Assembly (NCBI RefSeq): GCF_002846365.1
Contig: NZ_PJMW01000002.1
Coordinates: 1-64,000, forward strand
Direction: 5' to 3'
Source of the DNA: Nocardia fluminea
GTDB lineage: Bacteria; Actinomycetota; Actinomycetes; Mycobacteriales; Mycobacteriaceae
DNA length: 64,000 bases
Below are positions 8,857 to 16,714 of the stretch, in pieces; the first letter of the stretch is position 1; each line of letters opens with the position of its first letter. Made by a program: the position numbers and the translations under genes. The notes under the pieces are model-generated. The model saw only the letters and a list, made by a program, of their open reading frames with translations. It was not told the DNA's origin and ran no database searches.

Positions 8857-9639
8857 GTGCCGCACCATCGCATGACCTCCGGTTCCATCACTGTCAAGGA
8901 ACTGCTCGGTGGTGTCACCGAGGAACCTCGGGCAAAGCACCGTCTGGCCACGGACTCCACGGACAAGTTCAAAGGAATGGCGGGCGTAGCGGTCGCCGCC
9001 GGGGCTCTGCTCGGCACGATGGCCCAGGCCGCACCGGCGATGGCGACCACAGACCTCGGCGCCGAAGGAATTTCCGACGCGGTCGACCTTCCCGCACCGG
9101 CTCCCGTCGCCACCCCGTTCGGTCTGGCGGGCCTTCCTGTGGAACTCGCCGGACCGCTCGCGCAGGCCGAGCAGATCATCAAAGACCTCCAAGCGGTCCC
9201 GTCCGCGGTCGCGCCGCAGACCGCAGCACCCGCACCTGCGGTGCTGCCCGTCGGTGGTGAGATCAGCTCCGGGTACGGCAGCCGTTGGGGTGCCTTCCAC
9301 TACGGGGTCGACATCGCCGACGCGCTCGGAACGCCGATCCAGTCCGCGATGGGCGGCACCGTGATCGAAGCAGGCCCGGCGTCCGGCTTCGGTCAATGGG
9401 TGCGCGTCCAGCAGGACGACGGCACGATCGCCGTCTACGGCCACATCAACGAGTACTACGTGCAAGCCGGAGACCGGGTCAACGCCGGTGACGTGATCGC
9501 CGCCGTCGGCAACCGCGGCCAGTCCACCGGCCCCCACCTGCACCTCGAGATCTGGGACCAGGACAGCAACAAGATCGATCCCGTCGCCTGGCTGGAGGGC
9601 AACGGCGTTGTCACCGAACAGCGTTGGGGCACCGACTGA
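8857..9639 (+). CDS. M23 family metallopeptidase (secreted cell-wall endopeptidase)
   Basis: A 260-residue secreted peptidoglycan endopeptidase. The N-terminus contains an export signal (hydrophobic AGVAVAAGALLGTMA, then Ala-rich cleavage region), followed by a Pro/Ala-rich linker and a C-terminal LytM/M23 domain from about residue 130. Zinc ligands are visible in HYGVDIAD and in GPHLHLEIWD (HxH). GTG at 8857 has an AGGAC ribosome site; ATG at 8872 is the alternative. Its 5' 315 bp lie within the right arm, so a second copy starts at 315 in the opposite direction. It has no obvious link to metal handling. Confidence 0.9.
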   Translation: MPHHRMTSGSITVKELLGGVTEEPRAKHRLATDSTDKFKGMAGVAVAAGALLGTMAQAAPAMATTDLGAEGISDAVDLPAPAPVATPFGLAGLPVELAGPLAQAEQIIKDLQAVPSAVAPQTAAPAPAVLPVGGEISSGYGSRWGAFHYGVDIADALGTPIQSAMGGTVIEAGPASGFGQWVRVQQDDGTIAVYGHINEYYVQAGDRVNAGDVIAAVGNRGQSTGPHLHLEIWDQDSNKIDPVAWLEGNGVVTEQRWGTD

Positions 9640-10177
9640 TCGTTGGTCGGCCCCGTCGCAGTCTCGCTGTTTCACCTGTTCGACCGCGTCGGGTGTTCGG
9701 GGGTCTTCGCCCATGGACTGGCATCTACGCCCGTTTCAAGTGACGAAATCGATGGTGTCGGTTTCCGAAGTCGGCGTCAGCATTCTCTCGAGGCGAGCTG
9801 CAAGATAGCCTGACCACGCTCACACGTCACCGAGCAGCAGCGCCGCGACTCCTGCCCTGTGGCCAAGGAGGCGTCGAGCAGGCGACGGTCGGCCGGGCAC
9901 TATCCGGCAACGCACGCCAGTACACCGCCGAACAGGAAGTGCGGCTCGAATCATTCAGGGTCCCGGTAGTTTGGCATGCCGAAATTGGATTCAAGGGGCC
10001 GAGACCAGTAGCCGGTTGTCGCCGGCCGCCATCGACATGAAATTTGGGCTATATATGCGTACATGCGCATGTTACTGTTTAATCCCGAGTGCGAGCGAAC
10101 CGATCAGTGAAAGCACCACAGGGGCAAGGACCGGGCCGGCCTCGCAAATTTCCACATCGACTACGAAGGAAACACTC
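9640..10177. other. Region without a complete gene: desaturase tail remnant and ICMT promoter
   Basis: Reading leftward at about 9665-9735 is a short fragment resembling the last residues of the sterol desaturase encoded at 10958-11878 (shared CQ..GE...T.D.VEQVK pattern). From 9967 the sequence resembles the divergent promoters inside the repeat arms: TAGTTTGGCATGCCGAA at 9967-9983 and the palindrome ACATGCGCATGT at 10061-10072. I see no gene in 9740-9960. Confidence 0.5.
10061..10072. promoter_or_regulatory. ACATGCGCATGT palindrome (operator candidate)
   Basis: A perfect 12-bp dyad about 105 bp before the ICMT-like gene and just downstream of a TATAT-rich stretch at 10050-10056. The same 12 bases, with a matching GTTA flank, are in front of both CDF copies (3234-3245 and 5927-5938). 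Confidence 0.55.
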
Positions 10178-10789
10178 ATGACCGCATGGTGGGCATTGGC
10201 CCTGTATCTGATCTTCGCCGCGCTGGGCTTCGGATGGCGCAGTTGGCGCCAGCACCGCGCGACCGGCTCGACCGGATTCCGCGGCACCACCGGTCGCCCG
10301 GGCTCGCTGGAATGGATAGCCGGCGTCGGGTTCCCCGTCGGGATCGCGATCGGCGTCGCGGCACCGCTACTGCAATTGGCCGATCTCGTGGCGCCGGTGA
10401 CGAGCTTGACCAGCGGACTGATTCAGGGGATAGGACTCGTCACCGCCTTGGCCGGGATCGCGGCGACGGTGTACGCCCAGAACGAGATGGGCGATTCCTG
10501 GCGCATCGGCGTCGACGACACCGAAACCACCACGCTGGTGCGCACCGGTGTGTTCGGACTCGTCCGGAACCCGATCTTCACTGCGATGCTCCTCTTCTCC
10601 GCCGGAATCACCCTGCTCATTCCCAACCCCGTCTCCATCGCTGGATTCGTCGTGCTGCTGACCGCGATCGAGCTACAGGTCCGTATCGTCGAAGAGCCCT
10701 ACCTGGCCCGCGTACACGGATCTGACTACAAGGCATATCTGACCGGCGTCGGCCGTTTCGCTCCCGGAATCGGGCGTGCCAGGGCCTGA
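10178..10789 (+). CDS. Isoprenylcysteine carboxyl methyltransferase-like membrane protein
   Basis: A 203-residue integral membrane protein of the ICMT/PEMT methyltransferase superfamily. About five hydrophobic segments precede the signature RTGVFGLVRNPIFT and the C-terminal EEPYLARVHGSDYKAYL, which together form the SAM and substrate site in this family. Bacterial members are common beside metal-export genes, but their substrates are mostly unknown. The ATG at 10178 follows a GAAGGAA ribosome site. The promoter shares two elements with the repeat-arm metal genes, so it is probably in the same regulon. Confidence 0.85.
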   Translation: MTAWWALALYLIFAALGFGWRSWRQHRATGSTGFRGTTGRPGSLEWIAGVGFPVGIAIGVAAPLLQLADLVAPVTSLTSGLIQGIGLVTALAGIAATVYAQNEMGDSWRIGVDDTETTTLVRTGVFGLVRNPIFTAMLLFSAGITLLIPNPVSIAGFVVLLTAIELQVRIVEEPYLARVHGSDYKAYLTGVGRFAPGIGRARA

Positions 10790-10957
10790 AGGCCACCTTG
10801 GTGGGGAGTCACGCAAGCGCGGTGGCCCTGTCGCGATAGCCCTCGCCGACAGGCTCACGAGGTCCACCAGCAGGCATGTGGTCGACTTGCAGCGGGTGCG
10901 CGACAGGCTCCGGCGGACAAAGCGGCTAGAAATCGACGACGGTCGATCCCGCCGCCG

Positions 10958-11878
10958 TCAGGCTCTTTTCACCTGTTCGACCTTGTCAAGTGTTCCGGTG
11001 GTCTCGCCGGTGAACTGGCATGCGCCATGGCGAGTGAACGGCTCACCGAGTTGGGCCAGGTAGGTGACTGGATAGTCGGGTTTGGCGGCCATGCCGAGAT
11101 CTGTGCTGCTGAATCGGCGAGCGGGATCGTAGCTGTATGTGCGCGCGAGGTGGTCCCAGATCAGAGTGAACAGGCCGAAATTGACGTCGCCGATCCCCGC
11201 CCACTTGAGGTGATGGAAGCGGTGGCCTTCGTTGAGGGCCAGGATGTGCCTGATCGGGCCGACGCGGTAGTCGGCGTTGGAGTGCTGCAGCAGCAACTGC
11301 ACCGCCACGGCCAGCGACAGCGCGGCGGCTACCGGAACCGGGATCCCGGCCAACAGCAGCGGGGTGACACCAGCGGTCATCTCGATGGCTTGGTGCAGTG
11401 GATGTTTCATCAGGCCGTTGAGTCCGTAGAAGCGGGTGACGCTGTGGTGCACGGCGTGAAACCGCCACAGCACCGCGATCTTGTGGCTGGCGAAGTGGGC
11501 GGCGGTGATGCCGAGGTCCGCGACCAGTATCGCAACCAGCACCTGGACAACGAACGGCCAACTGCCCGGCCATATTCCGTCACCGGGCACGAGCGCGGCC
11601 AGGGCGGGGATCGCGACGACGCTGGCGAGGATCAGGGTTTCGTTGACGAAGGCGTGGGCGGTATCGCGGCCGGTGTCGCCCTGCGGGCTGTTCCAGTCGT
11701 CCCGATAGGGCAACAAGCGTTCCGCGGCGAACGACAAAGCGATCGCCGCAATCAGCAGCACCAGCAGCCAGGCTTTGTTCGCACCGCCCGCGACCAGGGC
11801 GATCCCGGCACCGTTGATACCGAGCAGCATCGCCGGTGCGCAACCGTAGCGGATGAGAGGTCGAGTGAACTTTGGCAT
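10958..11878 (-). CDS. Sterol desaturase / fatty acid hydroxylase family protein
   Basis: A 306-residue membrane di-iron oxygenase. Several hydrophobic helices surround the His clusters HFASH, HAVHH and HRFHH that bind the two irons. The family hydroxylates or desaturates lipids (sterols, carotenoids, fatty acids); the substrate here is unknown. The ATG at 11878 is the only good start. It ends in KVEQVKRA, and a fragment of a similar tail remains at 9665-9735. It stands alone between the ICMT-like gene and the AraC gene. Confidence 0.88.
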   Translation of the reverse strand: MPKFTRPLIRYGCAPAMLLGINGAGIALVAGGANKAWLLVLLIAAIALSFAAERLLPYRDDWNSPQGDTGRDTAHAFVNETLILASVVAIPALAALVPGDGIWPGSWPFVVQVLVAILVADLGITAAHFASHKIAVLWRFHAVHHSVTRFYGLNGLMKHPLHQAIEMTAGVTPLLLAGIPVPVAAALSLAVAVQLLLQHSNADYRVGPIRHILALNEGHRFHHLKWAGIGDVNFGLFTLIWDHLARTYSYDPARRFSSTDLGMAAKPDYPVTYLAQLGEPFTRHGACQFTGETTGTLDKVEQVKRA

Positions 11879-11930
11879 GAATTCAGCGTCGCCCCAACAC
11901 CACCGGGTGAGCTTGTAGAAATCGACTGAC

Positions 11931-12662
11931 CTATGCTCCGGGCGGTGGTCGCCAGCCTGAGGCGATGAGCGCTTCGGTGGGAGTGATACCGAACAGGTCG
12001 CGGCAGGTATTGGTCAGATGGGCGCTGTCGGTGAAACCCGCGGCGTGCGCGGCCTCGGTCAATGTTCCACCCGCCCGCACGGTGCCGACCGCCAACTGCA
12101 GGCGAGTCCAGCGTCGCCACGTCGCGTACGGCAGTCCCATGTGCTCGGCGAACAAGTGCGACAACCGGCTCGGTGACATTGTGACCGCCGCGGCGAGATC
12201 ACCCAGGGACGGCGGCCCGCCCACCGACTCCACCGCGAAACGCAAGGCTCGGGTCACCACCTCGTGCGAGGATCGAATCGGCGGACGAACCTCCGAATTC
12301 CTTTGTGCCGCAACAATAATGCTGCGAGGCGTGGCAGCAGCGATCCAGCTCGTCACCTCGTCGAGCGGTAGTCCGTCCAGGCGGGCGAGAGCTGCGCGGC
12401 CGACGATGTCGGCGGAATCGAGGTAAGCGATGAATCCTTTGGTTGCGGGACCGGCTCGAACCTCGTGGCGAGCACCGGGTGGAATGATCGCCCACTCCGC
12501 GCGTGCCGCGCGCCCGGCGGCATCGATCAAGCACACCTCGCCGGAGGTGACCAGCAGGACCTGCACCGCGGCGTGCGAATGGGCCGCGGTGTCACCGATA
12601 TCGCCGGTAAACGCCATCAGACCCGGCGTCATGACAACGCCGCCGAGCCAGCGCGAGGTCAT
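11931..12662 (-). CDS. AraC family transcriptional regulator
   Basis: A 243-residue regulator. The N-terminal half is a cupin-like sensing domain (conserved HSHAAVQVLLV). The C-terminal half is a double helix-turn-helix, including SPSRLSHLFAEHMG and AHAAGFTDSAHLTNTCRDLFG. The start overlaps the ccdA stop (ATGA), so it is the last gene of the dsbA-vkor-ccdA-araC operon and probably autoregulates it. The inducer is unknown. Confidence 0.88.
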   Translation of the reverse strand: MTSRWLGGVVMTPGLMAFTGDIGDTAAHSHAAVQVLLVTSGEVCLIDAAGRAARAEWAIIPPGARHEVRAGPATKGFIAYLDSADIVGRAALARLDGLPLDEVTSWIAAATPRSIIVAAQRNSEVRPPIRSSHEVVTRALRFAVESVGGPPSLGDLAAAVTMSPSRLSHLFAEHMGLPYATWRRWTRLQLAVGTVRAGGTLTEAAHAAGFTDSAHLTNTCRDLFGITPTEALIASGWRPPPGA

Positions 12663-13459
12663 ATCGGCAGCACCACCGAGGTGACGAATTCGTTGCGCAG
12701 CCAGCCGACGAACACGGCCCACACACCGCTGACCAGCGCCGCACCCACCAGGATCAGCATGACCCCACCGGCGACCTGGATTGTCCGGGAATATCGGCGC
12801 AGCCACCCGACACCACGCAGAGCTTTCGCGGACCCGAAACCGAGAATGATGAACGGCGATCCGAGCCCGACGCAATAAGCGACGATCAGCGCCACGCCCC
12901 GAGCAGCGGTCGTGCCCTCGGTTCCGGCCGCGACCGAGAGAACCCCTGCCAGAGTCGGTCCCAGACACGGCGTCCAGCCCAACCCGAACACTCCCCCGAG
13001 CAGCGGCGCACCAGCGAGCGAGGAGATCCGCACCGGGGCGAAGCGGGTGTCCTTCTGCAGCGCCGGTATGAACCCGACAAACGTCAGTCCCATCACGATC
13101 GTGATCACCCCGCCGATGCGTTGGAGCAGATCTTCGTTGATCCGCAGTGCTCCGATCACACCGAAGACCGACGCGGTGGCGAGGACGAACACGACGGTGA
13201 ACCCGGCGACGAACAACCCCGCCGCACCGGCCACCCGCCACCGATCCCCGGCCGAGCCTCGATCATCGACGCCCACATCGGCGCCGGAAACACCGGCGAG
13301 ATAGGACAGATATCCGGGGACCAACGGCACCACACACGGCGACGCGAACGAGACCAGACCAGCCACCATGCAGGCCGCGAGGGCGAGCAGCAGTGGCCCT
13401 GTCGCGGCTGCGGTCTGAAAACTGGCGCCTATCCCCTGTGCCAGCTCTGCGGTATTCAC
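12659..13459 (-). CDS. CcdA-type thiol-disulfide transport protein
   Basis: A 266-residue membrane protein carrying reducing equivalents across the membrane. The two redox cysteines sit in SPCVVPLVPGY (TM1) and GWTPCLGPTL (TM4). The start is GTG at 13459, overlapping the stop of the VKOR gene. Ends ATGA-coupled to AraC. Together with upstream VKOR and DsbA it forms an operon controlling both oxidation and reduction of exported thiols. Confidence 0.92.
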   Translation of the reverse strand: MNTAELAQGIGASFQTAAATGPLLLALAACMVAGLVSFASPCVVPLVPGYLSYLAGVSGADVGVDDRGSAGDRWRVAGAAGLFVAGFTVVFVLATASVFGVIGALRINEDLLQRIGGVITIVMGLTFVGFIPALQKDTRFAPVRISSLAGAPLLGGVFGLGWTPCLGPTLAGVLSVAAGTEGTTAARGVALIVAYCVGLGSPFIILGFGSAKALRGVGWLRRYSRTIQVAGGVMLILVGAALVSGVWAVFVGWLRNEFVTSVVLPI

Positions 13460-14100
13460 AGCAGCGTGCTCCAGTAACTCCAGAAGCGGATGCCGATCAA
13501 CGCGACGATGGTGAGGGCCCAGATGGTCAGCGCCACCCCGTGGTAGCCAACCGCGACGTCAGCGAGTCGACGCGCGGCAGCAGGGACGGGGAGGTCACCG
13601 ACAACCACGTTGCGCACGGTCACGTAGCCGAATATCGGGACGGTCACCACCCAGACCACCATGCAGTAAGGGCACAGGGCGCCGATGTTGTAGAGGGTCT
13701 GGTAGATCAACCAGTGCACGAACACCACGCCGAAGCCGGCGCCGGCTTGCAATCCCAGCCAGAACCAGCGCTGGAACCGTGCGCCGGCCAGCAGCCCGGC
13801 GCCGACGGTGGTGACCACCGCGAACCCGGCGATTCCCAGCACAGGGTTGGGGAATCCGAACACCGCCCCTTGCGGGCTGTCCATGACAGACCCGCAGGAC
13901 ACGATCGGGTTCAGACTGCAGCTCGGTACATAGTCAGGGTTTTGCAGTCGCGCCATTTTCTCCACGGTGAGCACGCTCGCGGCCACCGTGCCGAGCAGAC
14001 CACCGATCAGCAGCAGCCAGGGCAACAACCGTGGAAAAGGCTCCCGGCCACCCGCCGTCGTCTCTGCGGGCGTGGCGAGCTCACTTGGCGAGTGCGGCAT
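13456..14100 (-). CDS. Vitamin K epoxide reductase (VKOR) family protein
   Basis: A 214-residue membrane protein that reoxidises DsbA by passing electrons to quinone, replacing DsbB in actinobacteria. The loop cysteines are in SCSLNPIVSCGSVM and the catalytic CPYC lies in a later helix (ALCPYCMVVW). Five hydrophobic helices are visible. The start is ATG at 14100; upstream in-frame codons overlap the DsbA gene and look spurious. It overlaps the dsbA end by 20 bp and the ccdA start by a few bases. Confidence 0.9.
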   Translation of the reverse strand: MPHSPSELATPAETTAGGREPFPRLLPWLLLIGGLLGTVAASVLTVEKMARLQNPDYVPSCSLNPIVSCGSVMDSPQGAVFGFPNPVLGIAGFAVVTTVGAGLLAGARFQRWFWLGLQAGAGFGVVFVHWLIYQTLYNIGALCPYCMVVWVVTVPIFGYVTVRNVVVGDLPVPAAARRLADVAVGYHGVALTIWALTIVALIGIRFWSYWSTLL

Positions 14101-14773
14101 CGATGGCCTGAATGAAGTCTTCGGCGGACCGCGGCTGCAGCTTTTCGCCATTGAGGAAGAAGGTGGGTGTCCCCTGAACCCCGAGGGTTCGGCCGTCGGC
14201 GACGTCATCCTTGATCCGTTGCAGGGTGGCAGGATCGTTGTAGGCGCTGTCCCATTGGGTCATGTTCAACCCGAGGTCGCTTGCGTAGCCACGAAAGACG
14301 TCGTCCTTCGGAACACGTTGCTCGGCCCACTCGGTCTGCGTTTCATACATCTTCTTGTACATCGCTTCGAACGCACCCTGCCCCGCGGCGGCTTCCACCG
14401 CCCGCGCCGCGCGTTCGGCGTTGAAGTGCGAGGGAATCGGGAAGTAGCGCACGACGAATGTCACTCGTCCGCTGTAGGTTTCGCGCAGTTGCTCCACAAA
14501 GGGGAACGCCGCTCCACAGGCTTCGCACTCGAAGTCGAGAAATTCCACCAGCGTGACCTTGCCGTCACCGGCAGGCCCGGCCCGGTGACTGTTGTCGCGG
14601 ACAAGCAGGTTCTCCGTACCGGCACCCGCGACCGGCTGATCCTTGTCGGAGCCGGAGTTGATCGCGACGATCGCCGCGGCTACCACGAGGAAGACGGCAA
14701 CGATCGCCGCCGAGATCATCAAGTTCTTCTTTCGGCGAGTGACCTCGCCGGTTTTGCTCTGCTTCTGCGACAT
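14081..14773 (-). CDS. DsbA-like membrane-anchored thiol oxidoreductase
   Basis: A 230-residue thioredoxin-fold protein anchored by an N-terminal helix (residues about 18-38). The active site is FECEAC (Cys83 and Cys86) and the cis-proline loop is GTPTFF. It introduces disulfides into exported proteins and is kept oxidised by the adjacent VKOR. First gene of a four-gene leftward operon, start ATG at 14773. Confidence 0.92.
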   Translation of the reverse strand: MSQKQSKTGEVTRRKKNLMISAAIVAVFLVVAAAIVAINSGSDKDQPVAGAGTENLLVRDNSHRAGPAGDGKVTLVEFLDFECEACGAAFPFVEQLRETYSGRVTFVVRYFPIPSHFNAERAARAVEAAAGQGAFEAMYKKMYETQTEWAEQRVPKDDVFRGYASDLGLNMTQWDSAYNDPATLQRIKDDVADGRTLGVQGTPTFFLNGEKLQPRSAEDFIQAIDAALAK

Positions 14774-14952
14774 CTCTGATCCTTAATGCCAGCGACAGGA
14801 GTCCTCCGTCGCTGTTGGACAATGGGCATGGGCATGGTGCCGTGTTGCGAACCCGACTCGGTCGCAAGCAGGCAACTGCCTTCGGAAGAACGCGTCGACA
14901 CTTGCGGGATGTGTTCACCGGAATCTTCGGACGCGTTGAGATTGCCGCGCTT

Positions 14953-15453
14953 CTATGTGCGCATCACGCAGAGCATGGCCAAACTGGGCGCATTGCAGCA
15001 CCGCTGGGTGATCACCGGATGCGGTCCCGCGCGTGCTGGTGCAAGCAAGATCGGGCGGGCACGCACTGGCCGAGTCACCGCGAGCAACACGCTGAGAAGG
15101 AGGACCAGACACAGACCGAGCGCCCCGATGGGAGCCACCGGTTCCAGCATGGCACTGCCGAGAAGATCAGCGCCGGCTTCGAGATCCCCGACCGCCTCCG
15201 CCGCCGCAGCCCCTGCATCGGTGACAGCGTTCGCGGTCAGCACTGCGGTCGGGCATCGAATGTCGTGGCCGAACGCGCGAACCTCATCCGCGCACGGTGA
15301 GGTCTGCATCATTGCCAGGCCCACCAGAGCTGCCAACACCGCGATCAACCGCGCGAGTCCCACTCGCACGGCTACACCACGATGCCGACTCTGCACGCCG
15401 CCAGGGTAGTAGATAACTCGAGATCGTCCCAGGGCGACTGCGGACCGCGCCAT
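14953..15453 (-). CDS. Putative membrane protein of unknown function
   Basis: A leftward frame of about 166 residues from ATG 15453. One hydrophobic segment near the N-terminus is followed by MMQTSPCADE...HDIRCPTAV, with two cysteines that would lie outside the membrane, and a second long hydrophobic segment near the C-terminus (LCLVLLLSVLLAV). I do not recognise the family; the layout resembles small actinobacterial membrane proteins found near copper genes. The start is uncertain; a GTG near 15400 just before the first helix is also possible. Confidence 0.5.
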   Translation of the reverse strand: MARSAVALGRSRVIYYPGGVQSRHRGVAVRVGLARLIAVLAALVGLAMMQTSPCADEVRAFGHDIRCPTAVLTANAVTDAGAAAAEAVGDLEAGADLLGSAMLEPVAPIGALGLCLVLLLSVLLAVTRPVRARPILLAPARAGPHPVITQRCCNAPSLAMLCVMRT

Positions 15454-15469
15454 GGACGGGATCAGCCGA

Positions 15470-16123
15470 CTACTGGCGGTGGGCGTCCACGCGTGCGACA
15501 GGCTTGTGCGCCAGGACCCGGAACGTAATCCCCCCACGCCCGCTGCGCCGCGATTCGGTGATCACGAATCCGGCAGCTTCCAAGTAGGGAATCGGGTCAC
15601 GCAGCAGGTGGTCGGCGCCGAACCGAACGCTCATCGGCTCAGCCAATCGCATCAACAGCCGCGCCGGTGCGGAGGTGGACGGCCCGTGTTCGGCGAGCAC
15701 GAACACTCCACCCGGGATCAGGGCCCGGTAAGCCTGCGCACAGGCCCGTCCGGGGTCGGGGATCGTGCAGAAACTATAGGTCGAGACCACGGTGTCGATG
15801 CTGGCGTCAGGCACATCCAGGTCCTGCACGTCGCCCAGACGCAGCTGTACGGCCAGGTCCGGGCGATGTGGGCGCTGCCCGGCGATATCGAGCACACCTC
15901 GAGAGACGTCGACGCCGATGACTTGCTCGACCTCGCCTCCGTATCGGGGCAGATTCAACCCTGTACCCACGGCGAGTTCGAGGACCCGGCCCTTGGCGTG
16001 GCCCACGGCCCAGCCACGCGCGTTGCCGAGCATCCACCGTTCGAACGCACCGATCTGGCGGTCATAGCGTGTGGCATTTCTGTCGAAGACCGCTGCGATG
16101 CGGTCGATACTCGGCTGCTGCAT
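15470..16123 (-). CDS. Class I SAM-dependent methyltransferase
   Basis: A 217-residue soluble methyltransferase of the UbiE/phospholipid-methyltransferase type. SAM-binding motif I is LELAVGTGLNLPRY, with the acidic residue of motif II in IGVDVS and a conserved DVQDLDVPDASIDTVVST. The start is taken as ATG 16123 (MQQPSID). Members occur next to heavy-metal genes and act on lipids or small molecules; no specific substrate can be assigned. Confidence 0.82.
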   Translation of the reverse strand: MQQPSIDRIAAVFDRNATRYDRQIGAFERWMLGNARGWAVGHAKGRVLELAVGTGLNLPRYGGEVEQVIGVDVSRGVLDIAGQRPHRPDLAVQLRLGDVQDLDVPDASIDTVVSTYSFCTIPDPGRACAQAYRALIPGGVFVLAEHGPSTSAPARLLMRLAEPMSVRFGADHLLRDPIPYLEAAGFVITESRRSGRGGITFRVLAHKPVARVDAHRQ

Positions 16124-16300
16124 GAGGCCTCTGTTCGTGGTCGACCGGGGTGGCTCCAAGTCTGCGCCGCAAATGTGGACAGCCACTATCGGGGAAACCC
16201 CTGATTTCTAGGTGACGACAGGGTGCAGCAGAGCGTGGAGCTCGCTTGATGTCCTTCGGTCCTGGCGATCTGGTCGCTCGGGCAGGTGAGTGGTATCCGC

Positions 16301-16684
16301 TCAGAGGCCGAAGGCGCCGCCGCTGACGAGAATGACAATCCCGAGCACGATCAGTACCAGGGGAAAGAGAATGTGTTCCCACCGTTCCAATATTTCGGCG
16401 ATGACCTTGCGGGTGGTGAGGAACTTCGCGGTGATCACCAACACCCCGACCAACAGGAGGAATACGATCGAGTAGGCGAGGATCGCGCCCGTACCGACAG
16501 TGGCGAAGACGGGGACGTAGACGCCGATGTTGTCGCCTCCGTTGGCGAAGGTCACCGCGGCCACCGTCCAGACGCCCACCTTCTTACCCTCGAGCCGTTC
16601 ATCGTCGTCACTGTTGTTTCGCCACGCCCTCCATGCGGCGAGTAAGCCGAGCAGCAGAGGGATCAGCCCGAAGTAGGCGATGGC
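16301..16684 (-). pseudogene. Cadmium resistance transporter CadD, C-terminal part (cut by IS)
   Basis: The 3' piece of a CadD/LysE-like cadmium exporter. It resumes at AIAYFGLIPLLLG immediately beside the IS end at 16685 and runs through VGVWTVAAVTFANGGDN, a CadD hallmark, to SGGAFGL. The 5' piece is at 18034-18241. Joining the two across the element gives an almost complete CadD of about 200 residues. Confidence 0.88.
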
Positions 16685-16714
16685 TGAACCGCCCCGGGTT
16701 CGATGCGCACCGGT

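Larger units (their letters stand above)
4755..9171. repeat. Right arm of giant inverted repeat
   Basis: This is the inverted partner of 1-4418. Differences private to this arm are one base short at 5671 (A-run), one extra G at 6333-6336, and one C short at 7218-7219. A substitution changes Trp to Arg before the conserved HDLHVW motif of the CDF protein. Similarity continues at least to 9171, where the left partner leaves the window. The M23 gene that crosses this point continues uninterrupted to 9639, so the outer boundary cannot be placed from this window. Confidence 0.97.

Noticed and set aside
14786..15409. 207-residue plus-strand frame over the dsbA leader and the 14953-15453 gene
   Set aside because: Low-complexity Ala/Ser/Thr/Arg product; the opposite strand encodes hydrophobic helices, so this is the shadow.
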